Positions 1 to 13,300 of a DNA stretch of 64,000 nucleotides are shown one piece after another. The stretch is taken from NCBI GenBank assembly GCA_021613535.1, contig CP075492.1, positions 9,114,001 through 9,178,000 of the forward strand, given 5' to 3'. The stretch's first letter is position 1, and each line of letters opens with the position of its first letter. The position numbers and the translations under genes were made by a program. The stretch comes from Adineta vaga. Its lineage: Eukaryota; Rotifera. The notes beneath the pieces are model-generated. The model saw nothing but the letters and a program-made list of their open reading frames with translations, was not told where the DNA came from and did not search any database.

Positions 1-574
1 GCCATGTTACACGTTCTACTTTCAATAAACCCGTTGTAAACCATGTTGCAAGTAAATCTTGAAGATTATCACTCATTCGTTTGCCATACTCATGTGATTC
101 TTAAAAAGAAATTGTCCATAGAATGAAAAAGATGGAATGACATGGTTTTATTCAAACCCATTTCTGGTAAAAATTTCAATAAATCAGCACGTAGATGAAC
201 AAGTGAACGAACACCATCCGGTTGTCGTCCAATTAAACGGAATAATTCTGCATATTTAGGTGTTGTAGATGCATGAATTTTCTGACAATCTTTAATAAAA
301 TTCGTTGACGTCATTTTTTGAATCTCCAAAGCAAAAAAACAACAACAGATAAAAATCCATCGAATTCAAAATATGTATATACCTGTGTTGTTACTTCACG
401 TTCATCGGGATGATAGTCTTTTGCGATATGATCAAGAATGGCAATTTTATTATGTTTATCACTGGTATTATATTGATGAAGAAGTGTTTCGATTTTTGTA
501 TGTGCTAAAATTGGACTACGTAAAGCCAAATAAAAGATTTCATTTGTTAATGTTCGAATTATTTTTGTATTCAT
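1..574 (-). CDS. MLYCD: Malonyl-CoA decarboxylase, 5' part (continues off the left edge)
   Basis: Malonyl-CoA decarboxylase converts malonyl-CoA to acetyl-CoA and CO2, relieving the block on fatty-acid oxidation. Three exons are visible: 574-383, 323-158 and 99 to below 1, with in-phase GT-AG introns. The second and third exons read through segments typical of the family's N-terminal helical domain, including a PKYAELFRLIG stretch, HLRADLL, and TGLLKVERVTW just before the window edge. The catalytic acetyltransferase-like domain lies outside the window. The ATG at 574-572 is taken as start, but a possible splice acceptor ends 2 nt upstream, so a 5' exon (for example a mitochondrial leader) cannot be excluded. 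The upstream neighbour, UGDH, ends about 230 bp away on the same strand. The family call is confident; the start is not. Confidence 0.85.
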
Positions 575-804
575 TTCTATAAGAAAAGATTATCAAATAT
601 ATTCATCTTGATATTCAAATAGTGCTGATAGTAAATAGAATCATGACACTGTTAAAAGATAGATGAATTTATTGTTATTGTAGAATAAAAGTCAAATATT
701 ATCACATAAAATACTTAAAATGCGATCACAAACGATAAAATAATTATCAAAAAAAAACGAATAACAAAGGAAGACAGTATCTAGTAAATATATTTGTGAG
801 ATTA

Positions 805-2769
805 TTAAAGAGGACTTTGATTGAGAAATTGATTCTTCGGTGGTTTTTTGCCAATACAGAAGACATTAAAACCAATGCTCACCAAATGATCATGATCAAG
901 TATAAGTCGACCATCGAATAAAAACGAAGGTTTTTGCATTGTACTATAGATTAATTCATAATCTAATTTCTACAAAAGAAATAAAGTTAACGAAATAAAA
1001 AGGTTAAAAAGAGATTTTTACACTAAATTCATCCCATTCAGTACAAATAACTACAGCATGAGAATCTTTCGAAGCTTCATAGGGATCATTTGCAATTTGA
1101 ACGTGATGTCGTACTAAAACGACAAGAATACTATCGATATGTGTTTGAACGATAAAAGTCTCTTTTACATTCTCGTTCACTTAAACCAGTTTGTTCGGAT
1201 AAATCCAAATGAATTCGATTTGATGTTACTTTTGGATCGTAAATATGTAATGATGCACCTTCAGCAATTAAATATCGACAAACATAAATACTCGATGATT
1301 CACTTTAGAGAAAAAAACCCAATCATTTCGATTCGAGAGAACAAAAAAAATATTTACCGAGTATCAGCCGTATCTTTTTTAAAAGCAAAACCATAAATAG
1401 CTATTTTTTTACCACTAACACTTCCAAACAAATTCTGAACAATCATTTGTGCAAAACGTTCACGTTGCCAATCATTGACTTTGATAACTTGTAACCAATA
1501 TTGAGCAACTGGTTCAAGTTTTAAAGATTCAGCCAAATAAATTAAATTATAAACATCCTTTTGAAAACAACTACCACCAAATCCTTATATTTTCGAATTA
1601 ATAGAATTATTTAGGTAAAGAGAATTTACTCCTTACCAATACTAGCATTGAGAAATTTCGGTCCAATACGTGAATCAAGTCCAACAGCTTTAGCTACTTC
1701 ACTTACAGATGCACCTGTTGCTTCACAAATTGCAGATATTGTATTAATACTTGATATACGTTGAGCAAGAAATGCATTTGCTACCTAAAAAGAATTACAT
1801 CACTATCATTATACAAATGATCACTTACTAATTTTGATAATTCTGACGACCATGTGTTTGTTGTAAGAATTTTTTCTTTCGGAACCCAATGTTCATAGAT
1901 CCAAGATAATTTTTTGATTGCTAATGATCCTTCAATTGTTTCATCGCCACCAATTAGTACACGATCAGGTGCTAGAAGGTCATGAATAGCTGAACCTTCA
2001 GCAAGAAATTCAGGATTTGAAAGAACTTGATAACTAACACCACGTTGTTTATTTGTTTTCAAGATTGTTTTGATTGATTCACATGCTTTAACTGGTACAG
2101 TAGATTTTTCAACAACAATCTTATTGTTTGTCGATATATGAGCAATTTGTCTAGCAGCTTCTTCAACATACCGTAAATCAGCAGCACGACCCTAATGAAA
2201 ATACAGAAATTTATCTATTGAGTATTTCGAATTGAATTTACCGTGCCAAATCCATAGGATTTTGTTGGTGTATTGACACTAATAAAAATCAAATCAGCTT
2301 CTTGAATGGCTTTTTCTGTATCAGTTGAAAAGAATAAATTTCGATTACGAATTTTTCGAACAATTTCATCCAATCCTGGCTATAAAATAACTTTTTTTTT
2401 ATCAAATTCAAATAAAAGAATTCATCTACCTCAAATATTGGTAAAGCATCGGAATTCCATGCCGATATACGTTCATCACTAACATCAACAACAGTTACTC
2501 GAATATGCGGACATTTACTTGCAATAATTGCACACGTTGGACCTCCAACATAACCAGCACCTGCGGGTAAGAGACATATTTTTATATAAAACTCATTATT
2601 TTAATCAACTAGATCTTTTTCTATACCAATACAACATATCCGAAATTCAGGTTGATTGGAAGATACATTGGAATCGTCAATATCTAGATCGATCATTTTC
2701 ATAAGAAAATATCAAGCATAAATATCTACCTGAAGATGTAGATTCAATGTTTAGTTCATTGCTAGTCAT
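805..2769 (-). CDS. UGDH: UDP-glucose 6-dehydrogenase
   Basis: This enzyme oxidises UDP-glucose to UDP-glucuronate with two NAD+, feeding glycosaminoglycan and glucuronide synthesis in the cytosol. The spliced product (about 470 aa) has the NAD-binding GAGYVGG near the N-terminus, [22 protein letters not shown], the catalytic-cysteine motif [10 protein letters not shown], and a C-terminal domain with [16 protein letters not shown] and [11 protein letters not shown]. The first exon (2769-2730) gives a short non-conserved leader and joins at 2683 through a 46-nt intron; an acceptor lies about 19 nt before the ATG. One 59-nt intron near 1,110-1,170 is easy to miss: reading through it looks like a frameshift, but splicing restores the conserved frame. 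The stop is at 807-805. Compared with the vertebrate enzyme it lacks most of the disordered C-terminal tail. Confidence 0.93.
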
Positions 2770-3692
2770 ATTTATCACAAGAGAAGGTCTGAAGAATAAA
2801 CAAAATGTGTGATATACCGATAATCGTTGTATACAAAAAGAAATGAAGTCGATCGATAACAAAAGAAAAGGAAAAGGTAAAATCAGTCATGACGACAAAA
2901 CGAATAATATAACTCATTTATTTGCTAACGTATTCATCATTATATTATATTGACTCGTTGATCAAGGTCTTTTTCCTCTAATGAAATAGTTATTTGATCT
3001 AAAGTTCGGTCCAAGAAAAGGTAAGAGTTGATGCTCAAAAGAATATCACTATGACTCGCGATTGCGATGAATTATCCGACAAAATTTACTCTACCAACAA
3101 GTTCTAACCCCTGAAGATGTCACCGAATGACTCAATCGTTACTCTTGAGTTCTAATGTAAAGAGAGTATAGTATAATTTATATATTTATTTTAGAAAAAA
3201 ATAGTTGAATTACGAATGAATAATATAGTAGACACACAAACCAAAAAGATTAAGTATAAACAAAAAGAAAAGAAAAAGAAAGAAGGAATTAGATAATCAT
3301 ACCAAACACGATGCAAAACGTAACAATTGTCTGTTCGTTTCTTTTCAAGTAATAAGAAAGGAAAACACAAATAAACTACTGAATGGTTCTTTTGTATAAA
3401 GTACAGAAGAGAAAGAAAATAATTGACTTCTTCATCTTAAACGTTCAAGTAAGTAAAAGAAGTCAAATAGGAAACGAAACTTTGATTATAAATAGATATG
3501 ATTAGAAGGTTTTCTTCGATAGAGAAGAAAATCCATCTATTATAATCAGTAATTACAGAGATAAAGATATGAATGCACACACACACACACACACACAAAC
3601 GAAAGAATCATTCAATTCGATGTTCATTCACATGCAAAGACAATACCAAGAGAAGAAATCATCTGACATCCATGTATTTTGGATTATTTTCT
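2770..3692. other. Intergenic/UTR stretch between UGDH and the 3.7-9.0 kb gene
   Basis: There is no convincing coding region here. The left part should hold the UGDH promoter and 5' UTR, the right part the 3' UTR of the next gene. It is A/G-rich low-complexity sequence with one dinucleotide repeat. Confidence 0.6.
3576..3597. repeat. (CA)11 microsatellite
   Basis: A perfect CA dinucleotide run lies in the presumed 3' UTR of the adjacent minus-strand gene. Confidence 0.95.
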
Positions 3693-6600
3693 TAATGATT
3701 ATTATAATTATATGATCGAGATGCTGAATGTGGACGTTGTTGAAAATTTCCATTGGTCCAAGATTGTGAATCACGTTCATCATCATCATCTGTATATGGT
3801 CTAGAAGAAGAGTATGCTTTTCAAATATTTGACTTTCTATCTTCCGTTTTCGTCTTACTCAGGTGTATTTGCATTTCGTTTTCTAGCAGCATTTTTTTGT
3901 TTAACTTGTTTAACTGATGCACGATTACGTTGAACTATTTGTGATTGTCCATTCAAACGATTTTGTTGTACAACCATATTTTGTATTGAACCATAATTTG
4001 AATTAGGACTCATTGAACCTGATGTACCATAATCAGCTAAAATACCTGAAGATGTTAATGATTGAGATGGTCGAGCTGTTGTTGATGTAACCAAATGTGT
4101 TAATGATGAGGATGAATTCCAATTTGGATTAGAATTGTGATTGTTATTATCATTGGTATTGGATGGTTGTTGATCAGTTGGAATATGTTGAAAACCAGTG
4201 GATGTAAAACGTTCATTATATTCGTTTGGATTTAATTCTAATTGTTTTCGACGATTGTATGTTGAAGATGATTTGGAAAAATCATATGGTCGAGAATTGA
4301 TTTGAATATCAAGATTATTGTATAATGCATCAATCTGATCGATTGTTTCATTAAAACCCATGGCATTATTTGATGGATGAGTAAATCGATGAACTAAATC
4401 ATTGACTTGATCGAAACGATAAGCTTGATCAGTTGTTTTGGGATGTGGACGTTGTGGTGATGGTGAAAACGAATTTAAATTACCACCACTTGATTGTTCA
4501 TCACTTGAATAGTTTGTATTATGACCTTGTGAACGAAGTTCATCGGAACTAAAATAACCTGACGAACGATTTAATGAACGATCCGATGCATGAAAATCAC
4601 TATTGATTACAACAGTATTTCCAGGTCGTACAGCAATATTTTGTATGCAAACACGACCATCTCTTGATGTTGTGACAATTGCACGTGAGCTTTGATCAAG
4701 TGAAACGATTGTTGGTTGTTCAGGATATTGTGGTGGACGTTTTTCAATTTCAATTTCAAAATCTAAATTATCAAGACTACGTGAACGATAGTGTGTGTGT
4801 GAACGAAGTGTCATATCAGGATCGGGAGAAAAGGATCGTTGTTTTGCTTGCATATTTTGATCGTGTGAGGGTGATTGACGTACGGTTGAACGAACGGCGT
4901 AATTTATTGGTGATGCACGATTATTCGTAGTTTCAATCGTACCTGTAGGAAAAAAGAAGAATATACATGGGTTAGTGTTTCTGTGAAAGAATAACAATAA
5001 TTAGTATCCTAAAAAAGCTTAGAAGAAAGATTGCACCAATGAAGACAATTACAAGCGAGAAAGAAAGAAATATAGGTCTAGAATGATTTCTTTTTTTTCA
5101 TGAAAGACAAATATATATATATGCGTGTGTTTATTCATAATATTTGATATTACTTACCGACTCTTGCTCGAACTTGTTGTTGATAACCTTGAGTAATAGG
5201 TGAAGATCGATAATTTGTGGAATGTGAACGTTGATAACGTTCGTTTTCAGATCTGAATTTTTCGTTTTGATCAAGATCATATGTTCCTTGATGTATCGTT
5301 GGTGGTGGACTTGTTGTAAGAGTATTCATTTCTGGTATACGAACTGTAGCAATGATTTCATTGGAAGGATTTTGTTCAAATGTAATTTGAGTTTGTGTAT
5401 TTAAGGATGTCATTTGTGAGAGATGTGGACTAGTTTGATATGTTTGTGTATGAGAATGTGAAGATCGAATGGATTCTTCCTCGTTCGCTGGAATTGGTTC
5501 ATAATATTGTGGTTGTTCTCGGATGACAACACGTTTTAATGGAGTTTTCTCATCCGATAAATTATATGTTGGTCGAGTTCGTTGTGGTGAACCTAATGGA
5601 CTAGTAGTTGCTTGTTCAGTTCTTGTTGTTTCATTGATTTCATGTTTTCGTTGTACTTGACATTCAACTTGAGTTTCGGTTTCGATTGTTTCAATTTCAT
5701 CGACTACTAATGGTTTTATTGAACGAGATTGAGTTGTGATAGGAACTTTTCCTTGTATATCTAATCCATGACGATAAATTGTCGGACTTTCATAACCTGT
5801 TGGTCCTGAACGTGTTACTTGTCGACGAACAGTTCGTTGTTGTTGCTGTTGATTGATAGGTTCAGTAGTTAAAAATCGTTCGGATCCATATCGATAAGTG
5901 GATCGTAATGGTGAATCATCAAGATCAGACACTTGTCGTCGAGTATATGGTGAACTTGAACCTGTTCCTGTTGTAGCAATATAAACACTACCATCACGTG
6001 AATGAAGGGCATCGTCATTAATTGATGTCGAAACATTATTTCGCCATGAACCTGCACTACTAGGATATTGATAACTTGTTCCTGTTCGATCGAATACACC
6101 AGAATCTGTAGTAATATTGGATTTATTTCGTTCATAAACTACTGATTTTGTTGGACTTTGATATGTATCAGGTGAAAGTTCAATCATTACACCTTTACCT
6201 AATTAGACGAAAATAAAATGTCAAAAGGTTGAACCGAGAAAAGAAAAAAAAGTATACCTCTGCTTGATGGAACATGTGAAAGCATATTTTCCATACTTGT
6301 TTCATTGAATCTTGTAGTTGATCGTTCCATCACATGATTTGTATCATTGTTTGGTAATGAACTTTGTGGCAAGTATTGAATACGTGTTTTTGAAGAATGT
6401 CGTCCAAAACTTCCTTTTGGTTCACTTAATTCATCTTCACTTTCATGACCGAGATCATCATCATAAGTTTGTTTTATTGTTTTTGGTGTACTATGATACA
6501 TTGGTTGTGATGGTCCACCAAAATCCGAATCAATCGATGAAATGAATTGTTTATTATTCAATTGGATATCAATAGATGTTTTTTCAGGTGAAGATTTAGA

Positions 6601-8961
6601 AGCATTAGAATCAAGAGATAACTTAATGGCATCAATACCTGTTCGACCAAGACGTTCAGTTGATTGAACACGACTCATTGATGTAGCTTCCGTATTTTCA
6701 AATCGAGAGATTCGATCATTAACAAGTGAGGGTTCTCTCGAAACAGTATCCGTACGCTGCTGCGTCGATTGAAATTCATTGACCTATTTTATATCAGTGT
6801 GCAATTTTGACTACCTTAACAATAATCCTCTTATTCTTGATCTAATCTATGTATGCTATCCCGAAAAGAAAAGAAAAAATCTACTTTTCCACTCTGAATG
6901 AAGTAAAGAAAGCCAACTTCATAGTAGCGAAATAGATATTAATTCCCTCAAAGCATCTGAAAAAACAAAATGAAGGAATATCTTACCGGTCGTTGAGTCC
7001 ATCCTCGATTTGTTTGATCTTGTGTTTCAAAAATTTCTCTTCGTTGTTTTGTTAAACCTGTTGATATTGATCCAATATATTTTGATGGCTCTTCTTTAGA
7101 TTGTTCACTGTTTACTGCTTCAAATGTATTTCTCAATACACCTACACGGCTTAATGTTGGTCGTTCGGTTTGATTCATTACAATTCGACGTTCATCCAAA
7201 GTTGACGATGAAGAAGAAGAACGTTTTGGTCGTTGTATATAATCGTCGTCAATTGTCGAACTTGAAATTGTTTTCTTCGGTGTCTCATACTAAATTAAAC
7301 ATGCAATTACTACATTGAAATATCAAACAGTGGAAAAACAAAACAACCGTTAGTATCAATATCAAACAAACACTAAAGAAAACATGCACACGTGCAACAC
7401 GATTGTTATCTCAATCCCTAACTTACATCAGCAAAATATAGATTTCTTTCCTTTTTATCTTCATAATCATCAAGCAATGAACGATGATACTGTTTCTCTG
7501 GTGATGAACTTCGTGATATACGAACGAGAACCTCTTTTACGGCATGTCGTGACGAAGGTGATGGTTCAAATTTTCGTTGACTAGGTGGTGTTCTATGCTG
7601 TGCAGATATTTTGATTTGAACTTCTTTGAAACGTTGTTGAGAATTCGGCGGAATAATCGAAATTTTTTGAGCAAGATAATTACCATTGTTTTGTTTTTCA
7701 TACTATAGGGAATAGGGTTTCTCCTCACTCGAAGTCATATGTATAATATAATTTAGGAAAGGAAAAAACACAAGAAAAGGTTTCTTCTTTTCTTTATTTA
7801 TCTTACCTGCTCGTATTGAGTATCCGATGAATTTGACGAATATTTTTCACGTAATTCATTTCGCCACTCTGAATTTCGTCGGATTGGTGATGTCTGATCG
7901 TTCATATCTTCGTGGCGGTTAGTTGTTTCAAATTCAATATGATATTCTTCACTAACATTATTTTCTTTTGATGGAGTAACATATTTTACTGATGGAGAGA
8001 CGGTTTCAGCATGACGATAATCGCTTGTTGTTGTTGTTACAGTTCCGGGATATACTGAAGGAATAGGAGAGTATCGAGTAGGACGAGCATGATTTGATGT
8101 TGTTTGTCCATCGGATTCTTGTACAATAACAGATTCATAAACTTCTTCTGAAGCCCATTGTTGATCTTTTGTTGACGACGTCGTCGTCGTAGGTTTAAGT
8201 ATAGGACGAGGAGGAGATTTTTCAAACTCCTCATGTAAATGAGTTTGTACTTGATCAGTATGTACTAATTTACTCGCGGGTACACGTCGATGAACCTGTT
8301 TAACAACATCATAACTTTTATGTCCTTTAATACGAACATTTTTTCCTTTATATTCTTCTTTAACAACATCTCCTTTAATTCGATCACTTGTTTCATCAAT
8401 CGTTGTACGAATTAATTGTTTCGTATCAGGATCATATTCATCTGTACGACGACATTTGAATCGTTCACTCCATTCTTCGAAAACAACTTCTTCACTCGAA
8501 GTCGATTTCTCATCTTCACTTATATGTTCAACAATTGTTTCAGGCACAAGAATTGTATCATCTTCTTGATTATAAATATTTGAAACGACATGTGTTTGTT
8601 TAGTTTCTTGTATAAGTTCATTCGCCATAGTTTCATTTTCATATTTATATTTTGAACGATCTCGATATTGATCTTCACTATCCATGTTAACATTAACATT
8701 TTTCTCAACGGAAACATCTTCATAGACAGGACCAGATTCTGTTGCAGTTGGTGGACGAACTAAATTAAATATACAACGTATATTTTATTCAATAGAATCC
8801 ATATAATTCAGAAGTATCATATAGTTATATGTATAGTTTTCTAATTGAATTCTTTCATTTCTCTTACTTCGATATTCAACGGTTAATTTAATTGAAGCAC
8901 CACGTGGTACTGTTGCATCTGCTTGTAATTCAATGGTTTTTTTCGTTGGTGATGTAGTCAT
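3693..8961 (-). CDS. Large low-complexity protein, unknown function (about 1,460 aa)
   Basis: I do not recognise this protein. Eight exons join in phase by short GT-AG introns: starts near 8961, 8756, 7704, 7289, 6783, 6203, 4944 and 3802, with the stop at 3695-3693. The N-terminus is a short hydrophilic segment beginning MTTSPTKKTIELQ. After it nearly the whole chain is rich in Ser, Thr, Gln, Arg, Glu and Tyr, with acidic clusters, many S/T-P and RRxS-like sites, and no signal peptide or membrane segment. The part encoded at 8.1-8.7 kb is the most structured-looking (EEWSERFKCRRTDEYDPDTK, RRVPASKLVHTDQ). This composition suits a long disordered scaffold or cytoskeletal adaptor regulated by phosphorylation, but that is only inference from composition. 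It ends in DDDDERDSQSW and a Tyr/Asn-rich tail. The ATG at 8961-8959 has no good acceptor just before it. Confidence 0.8.
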
Positions 8962-10376
8962 AATTTAACCCAAAAAAAGAAATGAAGTATGCAGCGATAG
9001 ACGAGTAAGTAAAAAGGATTTATAACCGTAGTACGAGTATAACAGACATTTAGGGTTTTTTCTTTAATTCTTGCGTAAAAAAAATCGAATGAATATGTAA
9101 GTAGGAGAATAACTAGTAGATGCAGCTCATCGTCAATCGACGAGCAGAATCAAATACGAATGTATTATAATAAACAACTACTTGTTGGAGCAGACGTCAT
9201 GAAAATATAAAAGAATGAAAGAAAGCAGAAGATTCATTGTTTCTTGATACCATGCACAACGTTTATTTTATGATAATAAGCAGAGAGAGAGAGAGAGAGA
9301 GAAAGAAAAAGAGATGATTTGATATCTTTTTGATTTCAATACATTCCCATCGACGATTGATTACCTTTTTTTCCTTTTCGTTCTATGGAATTTAATAATG
9401 GGAGAAGAAAAAAAAAGTAAAAGTGATGCTTATTATATTTGCCAAAGTTCAAAACTTTTTTTCTCTCAACCGCAATAATCGAAATGAATCTATATTTCAT
9501 TTTTTCTTCTTCTTCTCTCTCCTCTTCTCTCCCTTTCTTAAACGAGCACCATACATACCAGCAAGCAAGCAAGCGTCAAAATATCGCCAAAGGCTGTAAT
9601 GACGATACACGAATCATTTAAATTATGCTGATTCTCTTCATTTCTTTTTCTTTCTTTCTCTCCTTCATCGAATTGCATTACTTGTTCCGTTTCTTACACA
9701 AACAGAGCTCAATAGCGGTTCGATACTCTTCAGCAAGCCTTATTAAAATATGTTGTCGACTTGTTTCTATTATATTGAAATGCGAAAAAGGTATTTTATT
9801 TTGGTGTTGTCGCTTAAAATGAAACGACCAAGAAGAAAAAATCACGAGAAAAAACGTGTGAAAAAACACCTTTACAATCATGTGCATTCACTAATGACTG
9901 ACCTGTCGACAGTAGCCTTGCCCTCCTTACATATACATATATTACATGAACGAACAATAAAAAAAGAAAAGAATGAGAACTATCAATTTGTTCAAACGTA
10001 TTTATATATATATATATGATTTTTTCAAGGAAAATCTATTAGGTAGTCATACACACAATGCCCTTGCCTCTTATGCATGTCATTTGAGCTGCTTCGTTTT
10101 TCTTTCTTTTTTTTTCTTATTCTATTATGGAACATAAAACGACCTTGAAATTTCATAATATTGATGAAAGAATTGGCCTTCAATCTTAGCTTTTTCTTTT
10201 CTTCTTTTTCCTCAACTATTAAAGTGATCTTGTCGAAAACAACAAATACTCTGACATTTTACATTTTAATAGTTATTACGTTCTAAACTATAACGGTGAA
10301 ACAGGATCATATCGTAATCCCTAGTAGTAGTTATTCGTGTTTTTTTTCATAACCAGAGAAACTTAATCTTGACATT
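8962..10376. other. Intergenic region between two large unknown genes
   Basis: No supported gene was found. Open frames here are short, biased to homopolymer and pyrimidine/purine tracts and lack conserved content. It should contain the promoter of the 3.7-9.0 kb gene and the 3' UTR of the upstream gene. Confidence 0.55.
9282..9302. repeat. (AG)n microsatellite
   Basis: A run of about ten AG units sits in intergenic DNA, followed by an imperfect GAAA-rich stretch. Confidence 0.9.
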
Positions 10377-13300
10377 CTAATCGGTATCATCATCATCTGA
10401 TTGTCATGAAGAATCGGATGTATTTCGAAAGAATAATATCTATGCTTAGTGTGAATATGTTTGGATTATTCGACGCAAAGAGAAGAGGAGAAAACGAATA
10501 AATAATCATAATAACTAAATTGATGGAAAAAAAAAGAAAGAAGAAAAAAAAAACAAAATAATTCAATTGGAAGTCGCTGTTCAAGGTGAAAATAATTGAC
10601 AAATATTTATGTTTTTTTTTTCAACTGAAAAAGTGAAAACCATGATGAAAATATTTCTTTCAAATATAAATATTTCAAGGGTTTCAATCGCTTCAAAATG
10701 ACAAGACTCCTTTTTTTGTCTTCTATTCATACCTGCAATGGGTATCGTTGGCAAGTAACTTGATTTACCATATTGATTTTCAATTGTAATCTTACCAAGA
10801 TTTTCTTCCATAAGTTTTATTTGATCACCTTGATTTAATTCATCATCATCCTAAATAATCAAGATATATTTAAATATATCAATATTCAATTGGTCATTCT
10901 TCTGAATAACATGTTCAATTTGTATTAGTCATTTCTATTCTTTTATATTATATTGAAATATACATCACTAATCGAACAAGGTTATTAGACCGTTCAATAG
11001 AATGTATACAGTAGTAAGATGATTATCGTTCATATGTATAATACAACTCTTTCGTTTGCATGGTCTTTTCAAAAAAAAAAAGAAAAGAAAAGAGATGTAG
11101 GAACAAAGAAATACGAGAAAGAAAGATGATTATGTCTCGACAGTACATATATATATATTGGACAGCGGGATACTGTCAATCAGTTAAGAAATATAATGAT
11201 GTTAGTATTGACAAGAACTCGGCCTCTTTTTATTATACGAATGAATATATGTACATTTTTCATTTAATTATTTTGTTTTTGAAATCCAAAATGAATGGGT
11301 TATTTCCTTTGTTCGAATTCATACAAGAAGATATGATATCGATTAGATCAAAATGAATTAAATTTCTTGTATATTGATGATCGTAGTATAGAAAAAGATT
11401 TCAATAGGATAGATTATGTAATGGCAATAGATCTTGTTATGTTAAACATAATAATGATCTATTTGTCCATTTCGATTAATCGAAGAAGAAACAAAATCTA
11501 ATGTATTAGATGAAGATAGTAACAAAAAGTGAGAGAAATAAATCTAACAGTGAAATTTTGTGATGTAATCAATATCTCAATAAAGCTCATCTAATATCCA
11601 ATTCTCATTTCAATACAAGCAGTATCATAACGGATAACTAAGATATTATCGATGGTTTTCTTTCTCTCTCATTCAAAATTGAACGATTGCTCAGTAGTTA
11701 AACTCACATTAATTACGCATGCTATAGTAAATGATCTATGAGAATATTCTCACATGTTTTTCGATCAAATTACAATCAGGAAAATACACTTTTTTAACAA
11801 AAATTTTTGATTAGAATCGAATGAATGAATATGTGTGATGGTAATAAGCATTAGCATATTGATTAGTAATAGCAGTAGAAGCAGAAAGCATGAATGCTTT
11901 TATTTTTTGCTGAATTTGTTAACAAATTTTACCTCAATATTTAATAGATTCAAGGAAAAATTCTTCTCATTCTTATTGATGATTTCTGGTTGATTGATTT
12001 CTGCATAGCATACTTCAGGAAATGGATGTAATGGTTGGACATGATAATGTTCTATATAACTTGGTGAATCCAATTTTCTTGTTAATATTTGAATATCTTC
12101 TTCGTATTCGAGTAGATCATTTATTTGAGCGAATGCTAATATTTTTGGTTGTTTTACTTGACATTCAGTTGATGGAAGAATAGCATCTTCATGAGTTTTG
12201 GAAACAAGAATATGTGGTAAGATATCAGGTGGATGAAAAAGTGGAAAGTCATGATGAAAACTCATTCGATAGACGTATATTTCATTGATAATAGGGAGGT
12301 GTAAATATGATGGTTCAAAAACAGGACATAAGGGTTTTTGGACATTTTCACTCAGATCATGACCGAATTGTAAACGATATGAAGGAACAATCAATGCAGT
12401 TTCATCATCATCATCAAGTTGATTTTCATTAGCATAATGAAGATTTGCTTCTTGTCTTGGTTCTTGAGTTAGTTGATCTTCTTGATGAATTATCGTTGGT
12501 AGCATAACCATTTTTTCCGATAGAGGACGATTGATCCATGTTGGTCGTGATAATTGATCAACTGCTGAGACTGTATTTGTTAATTCATTCGTGTCATTTT
12601 GACCGAAACCAATGGTTAATAGAAAATCTTTCATTGGATTACTTGTTTGATTTTGATCAACAGCTAATGCATCAAGAAAATAAGCAATTGGCACTGCAGG
12701 TGCTGATGATGGTGTCAGAGGTGGTGAAGACTGTGATAGTAGAGTTGTGGTTGCAATTGAAGAAGTTGGTAAATTATCTTCTAAAGCTTGTGGATTGATA
12801 AGAGTGTTGTTTATGACACAGGTGATAGTATCGTTATCTTTATCAACTGAATCATCTGATGAAAATTGATGACTAACACTGTCAGGCATGTGAGTATGAT
12901 TTTGGACATCGATTAGAGTGGAATTATTGGATTTATTATCACTATAACATGCATCCGTATCTGTGAAAATATTAATATGTGCACATTTTAATTCCATTTG
13001 ATGACGTTGTAATGTACCTTCCTGTTGAAATGTATCGACATCTTTTATCACAGTGACTTGTTCGGCAAGTTGTTCATCGTGTAAATGTAGTGTTGGTTGA
13101 AACCATTCGACAGGTAACGAACGAGTTGGATGTTCATTTTTTGCAGCAGCAGCAGCCGCATATGATGTTGCATATGAAAGAGAAATTTGGTCGACTAATG
13201 GAAGATGTTGTTCATGACTGAGAGTTTCTTCGAAATGATTTAGATAGACTTCCATATCTCGAAAGGACGATGATATAGAAGAAGGTTCTTTCTGTAAATG

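Noticed and set aside
1105-1175. Apparent frameshift and early stop in the C-terminal part of UGDH
   Set aside because: A 59-nt intron with a GTAAAAGAG donor and TCGTTTTAG acceptor removes it and restores the conserved frame up to [11 protein letters not shown].
9336-11356. Several 60-98 codon open frames between and within the large unknown genes
   Set aside because: Composition follows homopolymer tracts, no family similarity, no splice links to neighbours.
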